A stretch of DNA of 64,000 bases from Ilyonectria destructans (taxonomy: Eukaryota; Ascomycota; Sordariomycetes; Hypocreales; Nectriaceae), in contig JAHEWK010000011.1 in NCBI GenBank assembly GCA_020740775.1, positions 310,001-374,000 of the forward strand. Direction: 5' to 3'. Below are positions 56,653 to 64,000 of this stretch, in pieces. The notes below the pieces were generated by a model that was given only the letters and a program-made list of their open reading frames with translations, was not told the origin of the DNA and did not search any database. The first letter of the stretch is position 1. Each line of letters starts with the position of its first letter. The translations under genes and the position numbers were made by a program.

Positions 56653-57701
56653 GTAAGGGAGTGGAGAGTATCGTGTTTGGCATTGGCGGCGTTGAACGAG
56701 TCGCCGTTTCATGTACTATGTCTTTCGAAAATTTGTAAGTTGATTTATCCTCAGGTGGACATTGTTGCTGGTCTATATGTCTAGTCGTTGCTGCTACCTG
56801 CGATGCCAAGAAGGAAGCTGGTTCAGTGGCTTTCCAGGCCAAGTTTATTACGCCCGAATTGGTCATTTTACTAGCGGCAGCATAAAATAAAAAGAATGGA
56901 AAAAGGAATGAAGCTTTGGTGGTTGAAAGGGCGGACAGAAACTTATCTCGCTCAAGGTGTGTAGGGTACTCTCATTTTCAACAACAAGGGCTTATACTCA
57001 CAGCAGCTAACTAACATCCTTTCACTGGCATCAAACTGGGCCGGATGCGTTAGAGGAGAAAAAAAGGGCCAGAAATACCTCATGCTCACTTCCACTTAAC
57101 GACAAATTTACTCGCGTTTCTCACATAATCCGCGCCGTGTGCTAAGACGGTGCTGATTGGCTAGGAGCAAGACAATTCTACCCTGCAACATGAAGCTGAA
57201 ACACCAGCTTCGCTCTTGTGCATTGATTGCGACGTTTCCCGATCAACGCGTAATTGTAAGCCACGTATGAATAAATGCAAATAATAATCCTTCTTGTCGA
57301 TCAATCTCCGAAGACCTACTGAGTCTCCACTGTACATTATCGTGCTGCATATTGTCTCAAGACCATTTCCTTGCCGTGGAGGTCGACAACGCTATAAACA
57401 AACATTTACGTGCATTTTTTGCCACGCTTGCACGCATATGCAGGTGATGTGTTGGCCATCTCCCCCACATCCACGCAACCATTCGGAGATCTGCGGGTGG
57501 CGATCCGCTGACTGCTAATTTTAACGAGGTCAGGATTTACGGCTTCAATAGAGTGAAGGGCAAAAGTGAGTATATTCTTATAAAGCGCCGTCTGTCAGCT
57601 GGACGAGATAGAATCAACCAAACAATTCAATCAACACTCCCAATCCCTTTCATTCACAACTCCTCTCAATCTTCGATCTTTCAATCCCAACGACGATCAA
57701 A
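56653..57701. other. Intergenic, about 1 kb
   Basis: No gene supported. The 3' flank of the bZIP gene, then the promoter of the small spliced gene. Confidence 0.55.
57579..57585 (+). promoter_or_regulatory. TATA-box-like element before the 107-aa gene
   Basis: TATAAAG lies about 120 nt before the ATG at 57702. Confidence 0.35.
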
Positions 57702-58179
57702 ATGTCTTCTCCCAGCACGTAAGACTCCCACCGCCCACAATCCCCCATCACATCCCTTAACATCCATGCATAGTCCTGCCACGAGCCCCAAGACCGAGAC
57801 TGCTCCTGCTCTCCCTGCCCCCCCCGCCCGTGTCCCTCCTGCTCGTGCCCCCGTGGAGTGAGCATCACCACTCGAATTAATGATCAAAGCTGACCTGAGA
57901 CAGCACTCTTGAGTCCTACCAGACTGAGAACAACCGCCAGTTTGTTGTTCCCCTGCCTACCTCCACTGGCCTCTCTGCGCCTGCTGGCGAGTTACATCAC
58001 AGACCTGGAACACTTGGGCACTTCTGACGTCTTCTACAGGCCAGCTCCTCCGGGGTGCCACCGACGACGAGGGCAAGAACAAGTCTGCCGCTCTGCTTGT
58101 TGGTATCAAGCTCGACCTTGAGGCTGAGGTGCACCTGACTGCTCGCGTTAAGGGTGATGTCTGCGTTGGTCTTTACTAA
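57702..58179 (+). CDS. Unknown 107-aa protein, four exons with a GC-AG intron
   Basis: Exons 57702-57718, 57774-57857, 57904-57986 and 58040-58179 join in phase. Introns are 55, 46 and 53 nt. The third has donor GCGAGT and acceptor CTACAG. With the nearby GT donor (57991) the product would shift frame and lose the coherent C-terminus, so the GC donor is preferred. The protein has a Pro/Ala/Thr-rich N-terminal third (PALPAPPARVPPARAPV) and a compact C-terminus (ALLVGIKLDLEAEVHLTARVKGDVCVGLY) with alternating hydrophobic residues typical of beta strands. No signal peptide or membrane span is present. I do not recognise the family. Confidence 0.75.
57987..58039 (+). other. GC-AG intron in the 107-aa gene
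   Basis: Donor G|GCGAGT, acceptor CTACAG, 53 nt. It restores SAPAG-QLLRGATDD, in phase 1. Confidence 0.7.
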
Positions 58180-59054
58180 ATGAGCGGATTTGTGTTATGG
58201 TGATTGGATCTAAGCAAAACGAACACATTCCTTTATACATAGCAATAGCTGAAAATTCCCTGACTTGCCACAAGCATAGCTCATAAAATAAACCCCACTT
58301 ACGCTGCATATTTAAGAGTGGTCTTTTCTGCTTTAGAATTTCACATTTGCAGGTATATGGCACCAACCTCTAATCTACTGGATGAGGCGGAATTGATCAA
58401 ATCCTTGAGTTGAGTAACCTAACACACACCTGGATCTCCCGTCAAGGGGTGGGTGCTCCCTTGGGTGATGCTGATTCCGACCGCATTCTACGAGGATCTG
58501 AAAGCGGGAGCGCGCCCTGCGGGTTCAGAAGTCAGATGGATGATCCGGCTCACAGGCCGGTATTCCGGGTCCCGCTACAATTCAACAGACAGTGGGATTC
58601 AGATGAGAGTCTATGCTAATTGAGGAAAGAGGCTCAACAGACGAATAGATTGCAGTGGGATGAAGTGGAATACGAGAGGGCATAACCTAGCTGGACAATT
58701 ATGCATCGCATTATGAATCCGACTCAAAACTCTTCCCGGCAAATTGTTGAGGGTCACTGATCACACTCCTTCAGTTAGACTTGAGGTCGATGGTTTGCGA
58801 GGGGACTGGTGCTTTAGGAAATCCCCCGCGCTTGGGATGCGCTTGGGCTGTCCTCCTCCATTCAGTGCTAACCATCCTTCACAGGAAATGTGCAGTGCGA
58901 ACTGGTGCCATATTTTTAGGTAACGAGCACTTCATTAATGCATCATATCTCTAACTCCGGAAGTCAAGTTGAAGAGAGTCTAGGTCTAATTGTAGAATAT
59001 CCTTGGACGTGTAACCTTTACAAAGACAGGAATTCATCCACAGCACAAATGACC
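58180..59054. other. Intergenic, no gene supported
   Basis: Between two converging genes. Only short motif-free frames are seen. Confidence 0.55.
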
Positions 59055-60848
59055 TTACGCGACTACCTCCCATTCGGTAGATTTGAAACAAGCCGGTGTG
59101 AAACACGGCATATCATAGGAACCTTGTGCGTATATCGCAAAATGAGCACCGGTGTTTGGGGACTCCCGACCTGGGACGCGATGTGTCAATGATTCAGACG
59201 TGATCGACCCCATCTTAACGAAAGCTGCCTCTGATTCCGAGGACGTCCGTGTCATATAGCCAAGGTCGTAGTGTAGTGCCCTCGCTTTTATAACAAATTG
59301 CACGTCGGCTTCTTGTTGCTTCAGCGGTGATGTGTTTTGCTAGCCATGTTAGCATTTGTACGGCCCGAGAAGCAGAGATTCTTACCTGGAATTCGTTCTT
59401 TTCATCCAAATATCGACAAATAATCTCCAACCCTTCTCCACTACTCATCCTTCGAAGGCCAATCGATGCGTAGGCAAACTGGGACCACCAAATCGCTGTG
59501 CCCGCTTCCTCCTCGGCAATCGTGGGGGAGAAGTTCATCTCGACCCGCCAATCCAAGGAAAAATGTACTTGTTTCTGCAACAGCATACTTGGGCATTCGA
59601 AATCCCAGATTTTGTTGGCACCACCGTATAAAAGCAGTGAATTCTGGTGAGTGTCGAATTTGTATGCTTGCTTCAAGGGCGTTCGTAGATGGTACCACCC
59701 AGGCTGCAATTCAGGGCCTTCAAAATCATCCCGCCAGGATTGCGGCTTTGTAAGACGATGCATTCCCAGTGCATTCATTTCAAGGCTGATGTTCTTTCGT
59801 TCATTGACCACAGGCCAGCCGTCGATCCATTGAACAGGCGCGAGGAACGTCTCTCGCCCCAGCTGCGACTTGAATTGAGCCTTATCTCCCTGTGGTCGGA
59901 CTCCAAGGAACACTGCCCACCAACGCCCATCACTGGTCTCAATGAAATCCAGATGTCCAGTGTTGCGAACTTGCGTGTCCATGTCGTTGAAGATGATTGG
60001 GTTGACATCGTTTCCAGGCGTTTCCCATGGGCCAAATGGCCCGACTTTGCTGCGATGTATCCACTGCTGGTGACCCTCATCAGTACCTCCTTCGGCGGTA
60101 GACAGATAGTAGTATCCGTCTTTTCTGAAAATGTGAGGTCCTTCTGCAATGCCGAATCCAAAGTTCGACATGCGATTCCACCTGATAGGCCCCACACAAC
60201 TTCCCGTGTTTAGATCAATTTCGGCAGTGAAGGTTGCAAGTCCAAGACCATGCTTGGTGATTTTCGGGTCCTTTATTTGATTGACGGCAGAAAAGTAAAC
60301 CTTGCCGTCATCATCGAAAAACAACTAGATACATGTCAGAGCTTGTCAAAAGAGTCCCTGGGAATGTGGGCATACATCTTGGTCGATTCCTGGGACATCG
60401 AAATAAATCGGATCAGACCAAGAGTCCTTAATCCGGATGTCTGTAGTGGTTACATAGAAACCACGGGGTATCGTAATATCCTAAAGGGTTCTGTCAGAAT
60501 TGGCCTCAATGAAGTTGAAGAGGATGACCCAAGACTCACCCACTCTTTAGGTCGAAACCTCTGGGTACACCCGACAGACACGTAAAATGTGCCCTGGTGA
60601 TATCGCAATGTTGGTGCCCAAACTCCTCCGGAGGGTTCCGTCGTGCGCATCTCAAGCTGGGATCGACGTGTCAAGACATGCCCAATTAGCGTCCAAGCCA
60701 ACAGGTCTTTGCTGTGATAAATCGGAATACCGGGGAAGTATTCGAAAGTTGAGGTAACAAGGAAGAAGTCATCGCCCACACGACAGATTGAAGGATCAGG
60801 GTTGAATCCCGGAATAATGGGATTGACAAAGCCCTCGTTAGTGGACAT
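59055..60848 (-). CDS. Glycoside hydrolase family 43 (beta-xylosidase / arabinofuranosidase type)
   Basis: Minus-strand exons 60848-60540, 60480-60376, 60324-59386 and 59339-59055 give 545 aa, with all junctions in phase 0. The five-bladed GH43 domain shows the general-base Asp in GFNPDPSICRV (residue about 18), an Asp in GIDQDLFFDDDG (about 138) and the general-acid Glu in GIAEGPHIF (about 199). The C-terminal 200 residues form the beta-sandwich found in many two-domain GH43 xylosidases. No signal peptide is present, so it acts inside the cell or leaves by a nonclassical route. It would release xylose or arabinose from short oligosaccharides. The start at 60848 is preferred over an in-frame ATG 45 bases upstream by domain boundaries. 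It is head-to-head with a sugar transporter. Confidence 0.92.
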
Positions 60849-60932
60849 GATGAGGTGATTGGAATGATGTTGCGGCTCTATGGTTATGCACAAGAGTGGC
60901 GAGTAGTGAATATGAAAAGAGAGAATTGAGAC

Positions 60933-60938
60933 GTGGGG
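60933..60938 (+). promoter_or_regulatory. CreA-like carbon-repression site
   Basis: GTGGGG matches SYGGRG, 85 bases before the GH43 start. Confidence 0.35.
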
Positions 60939-61139
60939 GTTTAATAATGAAATCCAGTCCTACTGAGTGAGTTATATTGACAGTTCTCGTTCTTGTTTTG
61001 CTTTAGGCATTTTTAGCTTGCCAGACACTTGGTGATGCACCGGGTTTTCCGATATTAAAGTGGACTGTCCCGGAATCCGGAACGTGGGCGTCAAGAGATT
61101 TAGTCGGGCGACTCCACATTGTGGACACAATGAAATTCA

Positions 61140-61145
61140 GGCTAA
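61140..61145 (+). promoter_or_regulatory. XlnR/Xyr1-type element GGCTAA
   Basis: An exact match to the xylanase-regulator core, midway in the divergent promoter. Confidence 0.45.
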
Positions 61146-61407
61146 AGAGGATAAAACCAGTATTGTGTGCCCGCGAAGGTCGTCTTTCAGCCTCAACAGA
61201 CTGGGCCAATCAACTATACCGAACCGTAGAGCACATGGAGTACTTTAGGACCCGCCCGAAACAGTTCGAGTAGAAAAATGCCGATGATCAGTCCCGGAAG
61301 CACATAATCAACCCAGTTCAAATTATTCGGGTTATCCGGTGACATGCCATGTGGCCCATCCGGGAACGACACGGTGATTAAACTCTTTCGATAGTGAGAT
61401 ATTGATT

Positions 61408-61413
61408 CCCCGG
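61408..61413 (-). promoter_or_regulatory. CreA-like carbon-repression site
   Basis: CCCCGG on the plus strand is CCGGGG in reverse, matching SYGGRG, about 145 bases before the transporter start. Confidence 0.35.
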
Positions 61414-61556
61414 GTCCAGTCTTTTCTCCGGCTTATCGACTGGTCGAGATATTTATCTTCCCCAGACAACCCCGGATTTTCAAAGTGCTTTCACTATCCA
61501 GCTCCTGCAACTCAAGGCAACACTCCAAAGCCTACAGGTTATTCACAGCTTTCGAG

Positions 61557-63377
61557 ATGTCGATAAACGTCAACGACAGTGACGCGAAAGATGGCGACAG
61601 CAAACACTGGGAGACGTTGAAGGTGGTTGAAGACTCAACGCAGCGATACATGTCGGCCTGGGAGTCGGCCAAGGCGAATCCTAAAATTATCCTCTACAGC
61701 ATTTGCGCCTGCATGAGCTCGATCCTCTGGGGTTTCGATATCGGTACGAGTTGCTCTGTGATTCACCAAGAGGTTGATACTGACGATGGCTTAAAGGCGT
61801 CAACTCTATTAGTTCTGCCTTGCCTGGGTTTAAGCTGGTGTTTGGTTATGAGTACCAAGGACAACTTCTCCTTTCTGCCACCTGGAACGCATTATGGACC
61901 GCTATGAGTTCTTTGGGCATGCTTTTAGGTATGATATCCTTGAGATTTGGGATGCGTAACAGCCGATAATAACCTTCAATAGGCAGTGTCGCTTGTGGTT
62001 GGCTTGCGGATACCTGGGGTAGACGCGCAGGTTTTGTCCTAGGCTCAGCGCTGTCTGTACTCGGCGTGGGAATCGAATATGCCTCCAACAGCGCTGGGGC
62101 CCTGCTTGCGGGCAAAATTGCAAGTTCATCTCTGGCTCTTTTTGTTGTAATGCTAATGAATTTCTCTGGCAGGTCAACGGCTTAGCCCTTGGCTTCTTCT
62201 TGACTCTTGGGCCATTGTATGCCTCGGAGATCGCCCCTCTGCCTCTGCGCCCAACCCTGACGGCGGCGGTGAATTTCTTCATCAACGCAGGCCAGATGGC
62301 AGCAATTGGCATCGGAAACACGCGCTTTACAATCCTCACCCCCGACTCGTACAAGGTGTTGTTTGCCGCTCAATGGGCATTTCCCTGCTTCATTATGCTT
62401 TTTGCCTTGTTCATGCCAGAGAGCCCTTGGTATCTCTGCAGAAAAGGTAAAGACGAGGCCGCTGCAAAAAGTTTGCAAAGACTATACAGTAAGACGTCAG
62501 ACTCAGACCCAGCTGCCAATGCCCTGCTGGAGATTCAGAGCGCCATCCAGCAAGAGCGGTTATTAAATAACCTACATGAAAACTCCACCTATGCCGACTG
62601 CTTCAAAGGCACAAACTTCCGACGCACGAGGATTTCTTGTGGCATGTTCGTTGTCCAACAATCTGCCGGCATTGCACTCTATGCTCAAGCACTTTATTTC
62701 CTCGGTATAATTGGGTTGCCGACTGGCCTGACATTCAAGTTGGCACTTGGTGGTTTTGGTGTTGCCATGGTCGGCAACATGCTGTCTTGGGGCATCATGT
62801 CATATGTTGGTTCGTTTTACTTACTCCTTTATGTGTTTGTTGCTAACCACGTCACCACAGGGCGGAGAAAGTTGATCCTTGTCGGCATTGTTCTAAACGG
62901 TCTTGTCCTAATGTCCACTGGCATTGCAGGATGTTTCACGTCCACAGCAGCGCTGTACTTTATCGGTTATGTCATGAACTTTGCCCAAGCTGTATATGCC
63001 CCGACAATTGGTGCAGCGAGCTGGGTTATCTGTGCCGAAGTCAGCTCCCTCGAGTTGCGAGCTCACACTCAAAGTCTGGCTACTATTACCAATGCCATGA
63101 CAAGTTGGATCCTCAATTTCATCACACCATACCTAATCAACACAGACGACGGTAAGTTTTTAATGCAATGTTAATTTGATGCTACAAGCCTTGGCTAACC
63201 TACTTCTCAGCCAACTTGGGTGGAAAAGCCGCGTTTGTTTGGGTCGGCCTTTGTCTACTCTGCTTAATCTGGGCATGGTTTGAGGTTCCGGAATTTAAAG
63301 GCCTCTCGTCAGCGGATATGGACAGTCTTTTCGCTGCTAAGAAGCCTACTCGACGCTTCAAGCATTCTTCAGACTAA
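61557..63377 (+). CDS. MFS sugar transporter
   Basis: Six exons, 61557-61743, 61797-61928, 61983-62119, 62173-62809, 62861-63151 and 63211-63377, give 516 aa. Hallmarks are WGFDIG in helix 1, the GWLADTWGRRAG loop (G-x-x-x-D-x-x-G-R-R), LYASEIAPLPLRPT (PESPR-like region before helix 5/6), FMPESPWYLCRKGK and the C-terminal VPEFKGLSSADMD. About twelve hydrophobic spans are visible. Intron 3 (62120-62172) begins GCAAGT and is a GC-AG intron; the GT nearby breaks the frame. Intron 4 is 51 nt, in frame and stop-free, so retention would give a longer protein. The neighbour GH43 enzyme and the XlnR-type site point to uptake of xylose or xylo-/arabino-oligosaccharides. Confidence 0.92.
62120..62172 (+). 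other. GC-AG intron in the MFS transporter
   Basis: Donor ATT|GCAAGT, acceptor GGCAG, 53 nt, with a GCTAATG branch site. It joins LLAGKI to VNGLALGFF. Confidence 0.8.
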
Positions 63378-63813
63378 GTCTGGATCTGTTCTATACTTGG
63401 AGGATCCTTGGCTCGTCACGTCTGCCTTGTAGCGGGCCACTAGTCTTGTCGAGCATTGAGACATTCATATTCAGAATCCAAGTCAATTGTTGTATTGTAT
63501 CACTTCAGATGTCGCTATTTCCAATGCACGTATCGGAGTTGGCCGAATGCATCTCGGGTCTGATTGGGTTCGGTTCTGATCCGGTATCAACGCTCGGCCG
63601 ACCCAGCTCATTGGGCAAGGCTTATCTTGTCTCACTTCCCCGCCTTCATGGTATCCGTATGCATCACCGTAGAGGCGGACATGTTTTAATCTTGCAATTG
63701 TTACGTCAAGGGAAACGATCCATTCAAATCGGTCGTAGTCCGCGAAAGTCAGTCTCCGGATAACTCGAACGGAACATACGAGATCCTCCCCATTCAACAC
63801 CAAGCATCCAACA
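63378..63813. other. Intergenic, no gene supported
   Basis: The 3' flank of the transporter and promoter of the partial oxygenase gene. Confidence 0.6.
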
Positions 63814-64000
63814 ATGACGACTAAATACGCTGAACGCGTGATCCCCCAGGTTTGCCTCAATTCAATTTCCTCCACGACAAAGCTGATCTATTCCATGCAG
63901 ATCTCCCTCGCCAACTTTGACAAACGTATCGACGAAATCACCGAGCAAATATGCGCGGCTGCCGAGAATGTCGGCTTCTTCGCCATTGTCGATCATGGTA
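63814..64000 (+). CDS. 2-oxoglutarate/Fe(II)-dependent oxygenase, 5' end only (isopenicillin N synthase-like)
   Basis: An ATG at 63814 gives a 12-codon exon to 63849, then a 51-nt intron (GTTTGC...ATGCAG) and a second exon from 63901 that runs off the window. The visible exon 2 reads ISLANFDKRIDEITEQICAA followed by ENVGFFAIVDHG. This is the DIOX_N pattern (IDxxxF...I..AC.xxGFFxVxNHG) of non-heme iron oxygenases. The metal HxD...H triad lies beyond the window end. It follows the sugar transporter on the same strand, about 440 bases after its stop. Confidence 0.82.
   Translation, partial: MTTKYAERVIPQVCLNSISSTTKLIYSMQISLANFDKRIDEITEQICAAAENVGFFAIVDHG

Larger units (their letters stand above)
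60849..61556. promoter_or_regulatory. Shared divergent promoter of GH43 and MFS transporter
   Basis: 708 bases between opposing starts. It contains one GGCTAA element (XlnR/Xyr1 type) and CreA-like GTGGGG and CCGGGG (reverse) sites, listed separately. Confidence 0.55.

Noticed and set aside
1..64000. tRNA, rRNA or CRISPR features
   Set aside because: Reading through the intergenic sequence I saw no tRNA-like T-loop/acceptor combinations, rRNA segments or spaced direct repeats. A tRNA covariance-model scan was not possible.
46036..64000. Polyketide or nonribosomal peptide cluster
   Set aside because: No PKS, NRPS or terpene synthase core enzyme is present, so the 46-57 kb group is interpreted as catabolic rather than biosynthetic.

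Overview
This window comes from a filamentous ascomycete (Pezizomycotina, probably Sordariomycetes). Many genes carry short spliceosomal introns of about 45-70 nt with GTRAGT donors and CTRAY-like branch sites. The gene families are fungal: HET domain, bZIP/DUF3425, CRH-type GH16, ThrE-like transporter and NmrA-like regulators. Gene-sized stretches of AT-rich DNA with stop-riddled reading frames look like repeat-induced point mutation (RIP). The intron-exon models below were worked out by hand from splice sites and reading-frame continuity, and no database search was run.

Layout. 0-11 kb: a secreted M14 carboxypeptidase, an NmrA-like oxidoreductase, a possible small minus-strand gene, a small secreted 8-cysteine protein and an unrecognised five-exon gene with a HeLo-like N-terminus. 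11-24 kb: a four-span membrane protein, an iron-type alcohol dehydrogenase/maleylacetate reductase converging on a berberine-bridge-type flavoenzyme, a phytanoyl-CoA dioxygenase relic and a ThrE-type transporter. 25-36.5 kb: a degraded accessory stretch with a multi-span membrane protein, an F-box protein, a broken HET-domain gene, an AT-rich RIP-like block, a GNAT acetyltransferase and a second NmrA-like gene. 37-45 kb: an unknown 165-aa protein, a trypsin-fold protein that has lost its catalytic His, and a GPI-anchored CRH transglycosidase.

46-57 kb looks like a catabolic cluster: a CYP52-like P450 pseudogene, a GST-like protein, a medium-chain alcohol dehydrogenase, an HSL-family esterase divergent from a 13-exon Baeyer-Villiger-type flavin monooxygenase, and a bZIP/DUF3425 regulator. 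Hydroxylation, alcohol oxidation, oxygen insertion next to the ketone and ester hydrolysis would form a coherent route, with the first enzyme now dead.

57-64 kb holds a small unknown gene with a GC-AG intron, then a GH43 glycosidase head-to-head with an MFS sugar transporter across a promoter containing an XlnR-type GGCTAA site and two CreA-like sites, and finally the start of a 2-oxoglutarate/Fe(II) oxygenase cut by the window edge.
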